Assembly: GCA_018266295.1 (NCBI GenBank) | Contig: JAFEAQ010000015.1 | Span: 1-64,000, forward strand | Direction of reading: 5' to 3' | Origin: Bdellovibrionales bacterium | Lineage (GTDB): Bacteria > Bdellovibrionota > Bdellovibrionia > Bdellovibrionales > Bdellovibrionaceae | DNA: 64,000 bases | Part shown: in pieces, positions 27,937 through 36,916 of the stretch | How the letters are laid out: each line of letters begins with the position of its first letter | Numbering within the stretch: the first letter of the stretch is position 1 | Program-made: the position numbers and the translations under genes | Notes under the pieces: model-generated | Seen by the model: only the letters and a program-made list of their open reading frames with translations | Database searches by the model: none | Told to the model about the DNA's origin: nothing

Positions 27937-28730
27937 TGGCTTTTCGGTTTCAGGTCATCACAGTCTTTCCCGAAATGATCTCCGCTGCGATGTCAGTGGG
28001 GGTTTTCTCGCAAGCAGTGAAGACCTCGTTGCTCTCTCTCTCATGTATCAATCCACGTGATTTTACCACGGACCTTCATCGCACCGTGGACGATCGTCCT
28101 TTCGGTGGCGGCGACGGCATGATTATGCTGCCAGAGCCTCTGGAAAAGTCTATTGCTGCCGCCAAAGCTCAGCAGCCTGAAGCGAAGGTCGTCTACTTAT
28201 CGCCTCAAGGAAAGCCTCTGACACACGATAAGGCTCAAGAGCTTTCACAGGGCCAGGGATTGATCCTTCTCTGTGGCCGCTATGGCGGTATTGATCAACG
28301 TGTGATTAATAAATTCGTCGACGAAGAAATCTCAACCGGTGATTATGTCATTTCCGGCGGAGAGCTGGCTGCATGTGTGCTGATGGACGCGGTTTCGCGT
28401 TTTGTACCAGGGGTGCTTGGTCACAAAGATTCAGCCGACAAGGACAGCTTTGCTGAAGGTCTTTTAGAACATCCAAATTTCACCCGTCCCCGCGAGTATC
28501 AAGGGCAAGGCGTGCCGGAGGTTCTTGTTGGCGGAAATCATAAGAAAATCAATGAGTGGAAAGAGCTGGTTTCCTTTTTGGTGACTTTGCAAAAACGCCC
28601 GGATCTGATTGATAAAGCTGAAGATCAAAAGCAGCTCACGGCGGCCTTTCGCCTTTGGAACTCCATGAGTGTGGAAGAGCGCGAGCTATTAGGGCTCCAT
28701 AAGCTGAGCGAAGGGGATTTCCATGGCTGA
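27936..28730 (+). CDS. trmD: tRNA (guanine(37)-N1)-methyltransferase
   Basis: SPOUT-fold enzyme that makes m1G37 and prevents frameshifting. 264 residues with 'ITVFPEMI', the '[16 protein letters not shown]' block, the knot motif '[13 protein letters not shown]' and '[14 protein letters not shown]'. The start overlaps the rimM stop by one base and its end overlaps the next SPOUT gene by 8 nt, so these three genes are translationally coupled. Confidence 0.98.
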   Translation: MAFRFQVITVFPEMISAAMSVGVFSQAVKTSLLSLSCINPRDFTTDLHRTVDDRPFGGGDGMIMLPEPLEKSIAAAKAQQPEAKVVYLSPQGKPLTHDKAQELSQGQGLILLCGRYGGIDQRVINKFVDEEISTGDYVISGGELAACVLMDAVSRFVPGVLGHKDSADKDSFAEGLLEHPNFTRPREYQGQGVPEVLVGGNHKKINEWKELVSFLVTLQKRPDLIDKAEDQKQLTAAFRLWNSMSVEERELLGLHKLSEGDFHG

Positions 28731-29304
28731 GAAACCATATGTGCCGAGGCTGGCAATTGGCCTTGTTCACTATCCAATTGAAGATAAAGAAAAGAAAATC
28801 GTTGCGACCAATATCACAAATTTTGATATTCATGACATTGCGCGTGCTGCGCGTATGTATCAGGTAGAAAATTATTACCTGATACATCCGATGCAGGAAC
28901 AGCTGATGTTTGTCGAGCGGGTGTTAGATCACTGGAGAACCGGTCAGGGAGCGAAGTTCAACCCATCTCGCAAGCGTGCCTTGGAGCGAGTAAAAACTGC
29001 CGAAAGCTTCGAAAAAGCCTTCCTCGATTGGGGGGTTCCTGAGGCCATGACTGTGGCCACCCACGCGCGCCCTATTGAGGGGGTTGAGACCTTGAGTTTC
29101 CGGGGGATACGCGAGCGGATGCATGACGAAAAAAGGCCGTGTTTTCTGCTATTTGGGACCGGTTATGGGCTCACCGAAGAGTTCATGAAAGGCTGCTCGG
29201 CGATCCTCGAGCCGATCAAAGGGGCTCCGCCGGATGATTTTCGTCACTTATCAGTTCGATCTGCCGTAAGTATCTGTCTTGACCGCATCATGGGGTCATG
29301 GTAA
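28723..29304 (+). CDS. Second SPOUT-type RNA methyltransferase (Methyltrn_RNA_4-like)
   Basis: 193 residues with '[18 protein letters not shown]', '[15 protein letters not shown]' and the terminal '[15 protein letters not shown]', which fits the trefoil-knot RNA methyltransferase family often encoded next to trmD in Aquificae and deltaproteobacterial lineages. The target RNA is not known. It overlaps trmD by 8 nt. Confidence 0.85.
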   Translation: MAEKPYVPRLAIGLVHYPIEDKEKKIVATNITNFDIHDIARAARMYQVENYYLIHPMQEQLMFVERVLDHWRTGQGAKFNPSRKRALERVKTAESFEKAFLDWGVPEAMTVATHARPIEGVETLSFRGIRERMHDEKRPCFLLFGTGYGLTEEFMKGCSAILEPIKGAPPDDFRHLSVRSAVSICLDRIMGSW

Positions 29305-29339
29305 CAACTTCCTTTACTTTTATATCCATGGGGAAAAAA

Positions 29340-29756
29340 ATGGCTAAAGCTGCAAAAAAAACCACTGCTAAAAAAGACGTTAAAGAGACGAACCTCGTTC
29401 GCCGCGTAACTCAACGTGCTGCTAACAAAAACATCAACACGTTCAAATCTGGCGATACAGTTAACGTGTATGTAAAAGTAAAAGAAGGGGAAAAAGAACG
29501 CGTTCAGCTCTACAAAGGCATCGTTACTAAAATTCAAGGTAACGGCGTTGCTAAATCATTCACAGTTCGCAAAATTTCTGCGGGTGTGGGCGTTGAGAGA
29601 ACTTTCCCGTTCGTTAGCCCTGCTATCGATCGCGTTGAGACTGTTGCTCACGGTCAAGTACGTCGCTCTAAGTTGTACTACCTCCGTGACCTTGACGGTA
29701 AAGCGGCTAAGATCACTTCTGAAATTGCAACTAAAGAGTCAGTTGCTGCTGAGTAG
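29340..29756 (+). CDS. rplS: 50S ribosomal protein L19
   Basis: 138 residues from ATG 29340, preceded by GGGG and seven A residues. An ATG at 29328 overlaps that ribosome site and would add four residues. The L19 core spans about residues 17-125 ('[22 protein letters not shown]' in part, '[13 protein letters not shown]', '[11 protein letters not shown]'), with a Lys/Ala-rich N-terminal extension and a short C-terminal one. L19 lies at the 30S-50S interface. Confidence 0.97.
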   Translation: MAKAAKKTTAKKDVKETNLVRRVTQRAANKNINTFKSGDTVNVYVKVKEGEKERVQLYKGIVTKIQGNGVAKSFTVRKISAGVGVERTFPFVSPAIDRVETVAHGQVRRSKLYYLRDLDGKAAKITSEIATKESVAAE

Positions 29757-29759
29757 TTG

Positions 29760-30383
29760 ATGAAATCATTCGAGCCAATTGATTGGCGAAGCTTCTGTAC
29801 GGACGACTCCGATTTCAAAATCATCGGAGTCGATGAAGTCGGCAGAGGTTGTTTGGCGGGCCCGGTTTACGCGTCCGCCGTTTCTTTTAATTCAGATTAT
29901 CTTTCTGATTTAGTGACTGATTCGAAACTCTTGTCCGAAAAACGTCGGACAGAACTCTCTATCGAAATTCAAAAGCATCACCATGTCGGTATCGGCTTTG
30001 CAACGGTTGAGGAAATTGATGAGCTCAATATTCTTCAAGCTTCGTTGCTGGCGATGAAGCGGGCTGTGGAAGCGCTTGGCTTTGCGAAGGGACATCTCTT
30101 GATTGATGGCAATCAAAAGATCCCGAATATGGCGAAAGCGTTTCAGCAAACAACCGTCGTGAAAGGCGATTTGCGTGTGGCGCTGATTTCAGCGGCTTCC
30201 ATCGTTGCGAAAGTGACGCGGGATGAATTGATGAAGAACTTGGGCACAACATTCCCACAATATGGATTTGAAGCGCACAAAGGCTATTCAACGGCCGTTC
30301 ACAAAAAATCAATCGCCGAGCACGGTCCCTGCAAATGGCACCGCAAATCCTTCTCAGGCGTTAAAGAGCACCTCTCTTTGTAA
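29760..30383 (+). CDS. rnhB: Ribonuclease HII
   Basis: Removes RNA from DNA-RNA hybrids and single ribonucleotides from DNA. 207 residues; the catalytic DE pair is in '[16 protein letters not shown]' (D25, E26), a third acid is in 'LLIDGN', and '[15 protein letters not shown]' carries the fourth. An in-frame TTG lies just before the ATG. It starts 3 nt after rplS ends, as in many rplS-rnhB operons. Confidence 0.96.
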   Translation: MKSFEPIDWRSFCTDDSDFKIIGVDEVGRGCLAGPVYASAVSFNSDYLSDLVTDSKLLSEKRRTELSIEIQKHHHVGIGFATVEEIDELNILQASLLAMKRAVEALGFAKGHLLIDGNQKIPNMAKAFQQTTVVKGDLRVALISAASIVAKVTRDELMKNLGTTFPQYGFEAHKGYSTAVHKKSIAEHGPCKWHRKSFSGVKEHLSL

Positions 30384-30705
30384 AGCTCACGCGCGCGGTC
30401 TTCGGGCGGAAGAGCGCGTGATTCAGTTTCTTCGAAGTAAAAATCTAAAAATTTTGAAAACTCGCTGGCGCACGACCTATGCGGAAATTGATATTCTTGC
30501 TGAAAGCCCGCGCGGAGAAGTTTGGATCTTTGAAGTTAAAAGCCTCAGTCATTTTGATTTTCTCGACGTGCGTGTTTCGCGCCGGCAGAAAGAGCGCCTT
30601 AAGCGGGCATTCTTGTTTGTCCAAAGTAAAACCAGAAAACCCGTGCAAATCGCGCTGGCATTCGTCGATAAAACCGGTGAAGTTTTAATAATTGAAAACT
30701 TCTAG
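30262..30705 (+). CDS. yraN: YraN/UPF0102 family nuclease-like protein
   Basis: The conserved part, from '[16 protein letters not shown]' to the end, has the restriction-endonuclease-like pattern E-x-D...E-x-K ('YAEIDILAE', 'WIFEVKSL'). The only ATG in frame is 30262, which gives 147 residues and a 122-nt overlap with rnhB; the first 45 residues look unlike the family, so a non-ATG start nearer 30380 is possible. The molecular role of YraN is unsettled; DNA processing is the usual inference. Its end overlaps the convergent lptD by 4 nt. Confidence 0.85.
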   Translation: MDLKRTKAIQRPFTKNQSPSTVPANGTANPSQALKSTSLCKAHARGLRAEERVIQFLRSKNLKILKTRWRTTYAEIDILAESPRGEVWIFEVKSLSHFDFLDVRVSRRQKERLKRAFLFVQSKTRKPVQIALAFVDKTGEVLIIENF

Positions 30706-33161
30706 AAGCCGTATCTGTCGAGTTCTTCCGGAGGAAGAGCTGGTTTCGGAGTTCCGTCGAAGTTGAAGGCAAAGTCGACGTAAAGTTTCGTATTGCCATC
30801 AGTTGGTAAGTATTGGGTGAAGTTAATGGACCAACAATCACCTGGTGGCTTTAACTGTGCGACATAGGCCCATGCGGTGATTTTCTTTTCATTCGCAGTA
30901 TTGGCCCAGTTAGCATTGTAAACAATTTTTCCCATCAAGTTTAAGTACCCCGATTGGAAGCCAGCGCCGAAAGTATAATCTTCGACACGGGATTTTTCGA
31001 GATCGACCACTTGGCCCTGTTGCGGGCGCTGGTAGGTTTTAATCCACTGAACTTGGAAGAACTGGCCGAATTCATTCGTCAGGCGCACACGCGAGTTGAT
31101 GTTCGTAACAGAAAGATCTTGCAGGTAAGTGAGTGTTGTATACGTTTGGAACTGTTTAAAACGCATATCCAAAATTGCATTCAGATCAGACCACGGAGTG
31201 CGAGTGGGATTTCTTAAATTTGCCTGATAGGTATCGTACGATTGATAAATTTTTAAATTGGCGAGCTGCAAATATTGAGGTGAATCGCCAAACCAAGTTT
31301 TCTGTACGAGTTTATTACTCAGTGCAAACGTCACAAGCCCACGATCATAAACGCGGTCATTATAGTCGAATTGCACTCCGTGAGTGCCACTCACGTCATT
31401 GTCAGAAAGATAGTCCGTGTAATAGTAAGTTGGATCTGGATCCGAATCTGTTCCGAAGAAAGGGTGGCTTGGATGGTAGAGCCAAGGAATGGCCGTAGCT
31501 ACCACCTCAGGAATAATTTCGTGTTTGTATTTGTCGGACTTGGGTCCTTCACCTGTTGTAAAGACGCGGTTGATGGAGGTCTTTACTCCTAAACTTGCGC
31601 GAACATAGCGGCGCACGTTGCTGCGATCCTCGCCGGCGTTAAATTGATAATCGGTCTCGCGATAAGAAAGTGAAGGTAAGACATCCAAGTAGTCGCCAAT
31701 CAAGATGGGGCGGCTAATCGTGCCCGTTAAATCCCAACGCTGGCCCGTACGCAAAAGATCTGTTGCCGGATCAAATGCACCGTCGGCAATAGGGTTACAG
31801 GCCGGGTCCGTGTCATAGCGTTTTGGATCGTTGCAAGTATTTGTCGCATAGCGGACTCCGTTGTTCAGAGTCATATTGTCGAAGCCCTGTCCAGCGCGTG
31901 CAAAATTCGTGTAGTCGATATTATAAGAATACAAAAACTGTGAGTTTGCGATTTTTTGCTGTGTTTGAGCAAAACGGATTTCAGGCATGCGATGAACGGC
32001 ATTGGCGTTTGAGGCCAGCGGATCTGATTGCAGCATGTTTACGTAATATGAAGCATCAACGCTGAGATGGTTCGCAAATGTGTTTTTTGTGAGCGATACC
32101 CGGTTGTCCATCGCGGGGTTGCCAAACGTCGCCGTGCTTTGCTCAGGAAAGTCTTTACCTGGAAAACCAAAATCGCCGGTTTCCTCGGGAAAGTCTTTTG
32201 GATACTGCAGGTCACTGGCGAGATTGATTTGCGCGCGCTGAATATATCCGCCCGGCATGTCGTAATAGTGTTCGTACTTTGTATACCAGCGCGGAATGTC
32301 TTTACCTTTAGAGCCTTCAGGTTCGAAGGCTAAAACGCGTGGATCATTTCTAAAAACGCGATCGACGAGGCCCGCCAGCTTAAGCTGACCATAGGAGTTT
32401 TCGTTCAGCATGTAGCGATACTCTCCGGCGACTTGGAGTCCGCGTTTTTCGTAGTTCGTCAGAGCAAGTGTAGCGTCTCTATCGCGCGACAGAGCCCAGA
32501 AATAGCTTTCTGAGAAAGCGAAACCGCCGGCATCGTCCTTTAAGAAACGGGGAGTAAGAAGACCCGACTGACGGTCACTTTTCAGTGGCACGATCAGGTA
32601 CGGGAGCCACAGTACTGGGACGGAATAGATTTTCAGAATCGAGTTTTTAATATAGGCGTAGCCGCCAAGTTCTGCGCGGATGTTGCTGCCGGAAAAACCC
32701 CAGGTCGGTGGGCAGTTCGTACATGTGGTGTAGTCTGCGTTTGAAACATAATACTCGTCTTCGTTGACCTTCTGCAAAATGGAGCCTGAGAAAACCACGG
32801 GGCCTGATTGTACGAAGCCGTCGTAAACGATGCCGGTGTTGTTTTCGTAATCGAGAGTGGCCGCACTTCCGCCGACAGTTGTTTTGGTCGATGCAATCTC
32901 AACATGACCATTGAGCTGCGCTTGGCGCGTGCGAAAATTTACTTTGGCTTTGTCGGCCTTGATGTGTTGATTTTGGAAAACGATTTGCACATTGCCTTCG
33001 AGCTCCATGGTTTCGTTTTCGCTGTCACGAAACATGCTTTCGGCATTCAAAAGCACGCCCTGAACTTTTGCGGAGGCCTGTGCACGCACGACGCCCGGGA
33101 CAAGAATCCCTAAGAGCAAAAGAAGCCCGAAATACCATTGTGCCGTCGTCGTTGTTCGCAC
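30702..33161 (-). CDS. lptD: LPS-assembly outer membrane protein LptD
   Basis: Inserts lipopolysaccharide into the outer leaflet together with LptE. A signal peptide (WYFGLLLLLGILVPGVVRAQA) leads to an OstA/LptA-like domain ('ELEGNVQIVFQNQHIKADKAK' in part) and a large beta-barrel rich in alternating aromatics. The Cys pattern CTNCP near the N-domain and GDCWSINF near the C-terminus matches the disulfide scheme of LptD. The start is uncertain: GTG 33161 gives 819 residues and places the signal peptide first, while a TTG at 33242 adds 27 residues; neither has a good ribosome site. Confidence 0.94.
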   Translation of the reverse strand: MRTTTTAQWYFGLLLLLGILVPGVVRAQASAKVQGVLLNAESMFRDSENETMELEGNVQIVFQNQHIKADKAKVNFRTRQAQLNGHVEIASTKTTVGGSAATLDYENNTGIVYDGFVQSGPVVFSGSILQKVNEDEYYVSNADYTTCTNCPPTWGFSGSNIRAELGGYAYIKNSILKIYSVPVLWLPYLIVPLKSDRQSGLLTPRFLKDDAGGFAFSESYFWALSRDRDATLALTNYEKRGLQVAGEYRYMLNENSYGQLKLAGLVDRVFRNDPRVLAFEPEGSKGKDIPRWYTKYEHYYDMPGGYIQRAQINLASDLQYPKDFPEETGDFGFPGKDFPEQSTATFGNPAMDNRVSLTKNTFANHLSVDASYYVNMLQSDPLASNANAVHRMPEIRFAQTQQKIANSQFLYSYNIDYTNFARAGQGFDNMTLNNGVRYATNTCNDPKRYDTDPACNPIADGAFDPATDLLRTGQRWDLTGTISRPILIGDYLDVLPSLSYRETDYQFNAGEDRSNVRRYVRASLGVKTSINRVFTTGEGPKSDKYKHEIIPEVVATAIPWLYHPSHPFFGTDSDPDPTYYYTDYLSDNDVSGTHGVQFDYNDRVYDRGLVTFALSNKLVQKTWFGDSPQYLQLANLKIYQSYDTYQANLRNPTRTPWSDLNAILDMRFKQFQTYTTLTYLQDLSVTNINSRVRLTNEFGQFFQVQWIKTYQRPQQGQVVDLEKSRVEDYTFGAGFQSGYLNLMGKIVYNANWANTANEKKITAWAYVAQLKPPGDCWSINFTQYLPTDGNTKLYVDFAFNFDGTPKPALPPEELDRYGF

Positions 33162-33358
33162 TTTGTTGTCTGCCAAATCCGTTTTAGCTAGCTGTTTATT
33201 TCTAAGGACGTGTCCTGGAGTCCTGCCAGGCTCTAAGTCCAAGCCAAATGATAGGGGGCAAAAGGACGCTTGTCGAGGTTATTTCTAGTCTATCGCCCTC
33301 TATAACAAATGCGAAAATGCGCCGAAAAATAAGCACATTGCTCTCGAAGGGATCTTTC

Positions 33359-33712
33359 ATGGAAGCGAAGTTCTATCAAGAAGGCGACGTCACCGTCGTT
33401 GCACTCAGTGGTCGTTTGAATATCGAAAAAACACCTGCATTCAGAACTGCATGTTTACAAAGTCTAAAAGGTAAAAAAGTGGTTTTCTGTATGAGGGATT
33501 TGAATTTCGTTGGCTCGACGGGGATTCAAAGTTTTTTTCAAGTCATCCGTGAATTCAATCAGAGCAAGCATTTCACGGCGAAGGTTTCAGATTTGAAGCC
33601 GGATTTTCATCGCCTTCTGTCGTTTGGCGGAGTGAATGATTTGGATATCTGTGAAAATATGGCAGGAGCTCTACTGAGCTTTCAAGCTCCTGCGTCTTTA
33701 ACTATTGCCTAA
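33359..33712 (+). CDS. STAS-domain protein (anti-sigma-factor antagonist type)
   Basis: 117 residues from ATG 33359, preceded by AAGGGATC; the open frame upstream lacks the STAS pattern. The fold runs 'FYQEGDVTVVALSGRLNIEKTPAF', 'VVFCMRDLNFVGSTGIQSF' in segments, with the Ser/Thr of 'VGSTG' at the position phosphorylated in SpoIIAA-like proteins. No partner kinase or sigma factor is encoded nearby. It ends in a 4-nt overlap with the convergent coiled-coil gene. Confidence 0.88.
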   Translation: MEAKFYQEGDVTVVALSGRLNIEKTPAFRTACLQSLKGKKVVFCMRDLNFVGSTGIQSFFQVIREFNQSKHFTAKVSDLKPDFHRLLSFGGVNDLDICENMAGALLSFQAPASLTIA

Positions 33713-34860
33713 GAATTGTTCTGCTGAGATCTCAGCTCATTAACTTTCTGACTCAAATCAACATTCAGTCTCTCAAGGGACTGAATGGCTGTTTTGAGTT
33801 TTTCTGTTTCTTCAACTTTTGCATTCCACATATAGCGCAGGCTGTCCAATTGCTCGGTCAGATCTTGCTTTTCTTTTTGCAAAGTCTTGATTTGCGTCTC
33901 GTTGCTCAAGGCCAGTTCTTGCAGGTCGCCGTGCTCAATTTCTAGGCGCTTATTGCTGCGATGAAGTTCGTTAGACTTATCTTGCAGGCGAAGCACTTCT
34001 TGCTCAAGACGTGCTTTCATTTCTTCTTTAGAGCGCAGGAGCTCAACGACCTGGTTTTCAAGCTCATCTTGCTTCTCAAGGGCTTTATTGAGCTTTACAG
34101 CTTTGATTTCAAGCTCTTGGTTCATGAGTTCCAAGTTTTGAAGTTCATTTTTCTGGCTTTCGATTTGAGCCTCGTAGAAATGAACCATCTCTTGGGATTT
34201 TTTCTCGTGGATCTCGATTTGTTGACGAGACATCTTTGTCACTTCCATGATCTGAAAGCGCAAATCGCTCAATTGAGCCTCTTGGCGGGTGCGCTCTTGA
34301 GAAAGAGATTGGTTCTTATTCTCGAGATCGCGAGAGTATTCCTTCAGCTGATGAATGTAAGGTTTCACCTGAGTTTTGATGCGGTCGTGATACTTGTGAT
34401 AGCGGTCGCACTCGGCAGAAAGTTTCTCCACGCGAGCGTGAAGCGCAAGGGCCTTCTCGGTTTGCACTTCTTTTTGTTTTTCGGCCTGTTGAAGTTTTTG
34501 CTTCCACATGTTGTCTTTTTCTTTATAGATCAACACTTGGTCGGCCACCGCTGTTTGGGACAGGCGGGCGCGCTGAGCCTCATCGCTCAGTTTCTGGTTT
34601 TCATTTTCAAGCAAAGCTAAGCGGCGTAGAGCCACCTTGAGGCGAGTCGCAAGATCTTCATTCTGCGAGATCAGGCTTTCAACACTGGAAGATTTGAGGA
34701 TTTCCTTGGGTAAGTGAGCGTAGTTGAAAGTGGCCGGCATTTCATCGGGGAGTGGGATATTTTCCACGCCACGCTGAACGGCAACTGGTTTTGAATTTAC
34801 GGCCTCTTCCTCGAAACCTAAATTCTGTAACTTAATATTTTGAAAAGACTCAAAGTCCAT
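33709..34860 (-). CDS. Coiled-coil protein of unknown function
   Basis: 383 residues, almost entirely heptad coiled coil from about residue 60 to the end, rich in E, K, Q and L. The first 50 residues are non-helical and contain 'FQNIKLQNLGFEEEAV' and 'NIPLPDEMPATFNYAHLP'. No signal peptide or membrane helix, so it is probably a cytoplasmic structural or scaffolding protein. GGAGGAG fixes the start. Confidence 0.75.
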   Translation of the reverse strand: MDFESFQNIKLQNLGFEEEAVNSKPVAVQRGVENIPLPDEMPATFNYAHLPKEILKSSSVESLISQNEDLATRLKVALRRLALLENENQKLSDEAQRARLSQTAVADQVLIYKEKDNMWKQKLQQAEKQKEVQTEKALALHARVEKLSAECDRYHKYHDRIKTQVKPYIHQLKEYSRDLENKNQSLSQERTRQEAQLSDLRFQIMEVTKMSRQQIEIHEKKSQEMVHFYEAQIESQKNELQNLELMNQELEIKAVKLNKALEKQDELENQVVELLRSKEEMKARLEQEVLRLQDKSNELHRSNKRLEIEHGDLQELALSNETQIKTLQKEKQDLTEQLDSLRYMWNAKVEETEKLKTAIQSLERLNVDLSQKVNELRSQQNNS

Positions 34861-35030
34861 AGAAACTCCTCCATGAGATCCAGGCGGTCCTTAGTTTAGT
34901 TTCTCAAAATCGCGAAGAAACTGTCAAAACTTTAGGCTGGTCGCAGGCTTTAACTGGACTCAGATCTAGCAATTCTCAGGACTTTAGAAGGGGTGCTTAA
35001 GGTCTTGAAAAACCTGCCGAAAAGTAGGAC

Positions 35031-35600
35031 ATGGCAATTGTACTGCACGAAGATAAGCAAAAAGAAGAAGCAAAGCTGTTTAGTGATACGGGGATTGGTA
35101 GCACCGATTTAGGTGAGCCCGATTCGCTTCGCTATCGTGTGCTGACAATGGTTCTGGATGAGCGATACGATGGCGCGATCGAAGAGCTTAAAGAGTTCAT
35201 TGATCAACCCTCAGACTACCCCGACTTCCGAAGTCGTATTCAGAGATTCGTAAATCATAGCGTCGACTTGATCTATGCTATTAAAGCAAAACGCAGTTTT
35301 CCGGGGATCTCTTCTTTAACTCGAGCAAAGCAGCAAGAGCTTCGTGAAAAGTTTAAAGAACACTTAAGAGAACTGCAGTATTCGCTTAAAAAGATTGAGA
35401 AAAATCAAACAGACCTTCGCGTAGCTGACGCGCGCTCAACAATCTATGTTGTCCGAGCGACATGGTATGCAGTCGTTTCGGTGGCTGCTTTGGGTTTCTT
35501 TTTGGAAATCTCAAATGGACTTGCGAAAACAAGCTTCATCGTTATCGACGATGCGGTCACGAAAGCAACGGAGTGGTTGCTTCATTTTGTAAACCTTTAA
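35031..35600 (+). CDS. Single-pass membrane protein, unknown
   Basis: 189 residues: a charged helical domain (1-140) and one C-terminal hydrophobic segment (about 145-165, 'WYAVVSVAALGFFLEI'), giving a tail-anchored layout with the domain in the cytoplasm. No family recognised. It is divergent from the coiled-coil gene and ends in a strong hairpin. Confidence 0.7.
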   Translation: MAIVLHEDKQKEEAKLFSDTGIGSTDLGEPDSLRYRVLTMVLDERYDGAIEELKEFIDQPSDYPDFRSRIQRFVNHSVDLIYAIKAKRSFPGISSLTRAKQQELREKFKEHLRELQYSLKKIEKNQTDLRVADARSTIYVVRATWYAVVSVAALGFFLEISNGLAKTSFIVIDDAVTKATEWLLHFVNL

Positions 35601-35633
35601 AGCTCCGCTTAAAGTGCTGAGCCTTAAAGGTTT
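35591..35633. terminator. Terminator shared by convergent genes
   Basis: 15-bp stem with one mismatch (35591-35605 with 35619-35633), followed by TATTTAA on the plus strand. The 5' arm includes the stop codon of the 35031 gene. Confidence 0.7.
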
Positions 35634-35643
35634 TATTTAAGAA

Positions 35644-36840
35644 TTACTTTTCAATAGTTCTGTAAGTGTTCTCAAGAACTGCTGGAAATTGTCCGCCAGG
35701 CAAGTTTTTGCCATTGAGGAAAATCGAAGGTGTTCCGCTAATCTGAGCTTTTTCGCCCTCAGATGCCATCTTTTTCACGGCTTCATGAACTTCTTCAGAA
35801 TTCATGCAGGTCTTAACCTGTTCGCAGTCAGCCCCCGTCGCTTTGCAGATATCTGCGGTCACGTCAGCCATTGGCTTTGAGAAAATACTTTCTTGATTAT
35901 CAAAGATATAGTGATGAGCATCCCAACCCTTGTTGTTGAGCTTTTCAATGCAGAGAGTCGCGTAGGCCAATTCGCAACGTTTGCCGTCGCCTTTGTGTTG
36001 AACGGCCGTGTTGCAGACGCCATCAAGGGGGAAGTTTTTAAATACCAACTTCACATCTGGATGTGTTTTGGTGAAGTTATGCAAAGCCGGGTAAGCCGCT
36101 TTACAGTGAGAGCACAAGAAATCTGCAAACTCGACGATGGTTACTTTTGCGTTGTCGTTGCCAATTTGGAAAGTAAGACCGTTTTGATCAAAGCTTTGCT
36201 CAGGAGCGCTTTGCCATGTTGTTAAGCTGGACTCGCTGACACGCTTAATCTCTTGGTAGCCATAGCTGTCCAATGTCATGTTATTTACAATCAAAGATAG
36301 AACTGGAACCGCAATCGCAAGACCCAAGACCCATTTTTCAGTTGTGAATAAATCGCGCACATCATCCGGAAGGCGGCTCATGTCGGGGCGATATGCCACA
36401 AAGAGGACAATCCAGTTCAAAATTGAAAGTACATAGGTTGCTATACAGAATGGGCAGCCTACGTGAACGATAAAGAATGAAATCCCGCCCATGATAACAG
36501 AAACAAGAAAAATAAAGCTCGAGATATAGAAAGTGTAACGTTCTGTGCGGTCTGAGTTCGAGGTGAGGTTGTAGCGGCTCAAAAGAATAAAGATCAGCAG
36601 GAGGCCATTTGTAAATGCTCCGAGCATTGCCATCGGGATTCCGAAAAGTTCAGCAAAGGGACTTGAGGCGGCAGCATCACAGTTGAGTTTTTCATTCACA
36701 TTACAAACGCTGTCAGCGCTAGCGATCCCGAGTTTGAGGTCAATGTGGTGCTTATTCAGATAAAGGTGAACACCGATAGCGGTGACTGTAAAGAGAAGTG
36801 CAAGAAGAACCAGAATCTTTTTTTGAGCTGTATTTTTCAT
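35644..36840 (-). CDS. VKOR-DsbA fusion, disulfide-forming enzyme
   Basis: 398 residues. The N-terminal half is a vitamin K epoxide reductase homologue with five or so membrane helices, the loop Cys pair C46 and C54 (CNVNEKLNC) and the quinone-site CPFC (C129, C132). The C-terminal half is a DsbA-like thioredoxin domain in the periplasm with active site CSHC (C243, C246) and the cis-Pro loop 'GTPSIFLNG'. Such a protein can oxidise periplasmic proteins and pass electrons to quinone in one chain, replacing separate DsbA and DsbB. ATG 36840 is preferred; a TTG at 36861 is possible. It stands alone. Confidence 0.93.
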   Translation of the reverse strand: MKNTAQKKILVLLALLFTVTAIGVHLYLNKHHIDLKLGIASADSVCNVNEKLNCDAAASSPFAELFGIPMAMLGAFTNGLLLIFILLSRYNLTSNSDRTERYTFYISSFIFLVSVIMGGISFFIVHVGCPFCIATYVLSILNWIVLFVAYRPDMSRLPDDVRDLFTTEKWVLGLAIAVPVLSLIVNNMTLDSYGYQEIKRVSESSLTTWQSAPEQSFDQNGLTFQIGNDNAKVTIVEFADFLCSHCKAAYPALHNFTKTHPDVKLVFKNFPLDGVCNTAVQHKGDGKRCELAYATLCIEKLNNKGWDAHHYIFDNQESIFSKPMADVTADICKATGADCEQVKTCMNSEEVHEAVKKMASEGEKAQISGTPSIFLNGKNLPGGQFPAVLENTYRTIEK

Positions 36841-36916
36841 GTTTTCGATTAGACCCCACAATCCTGCTTGAAATCAATGGCTTTTATGCAAAAATAAACT
36901 CACGCGTTGGAGAGTC

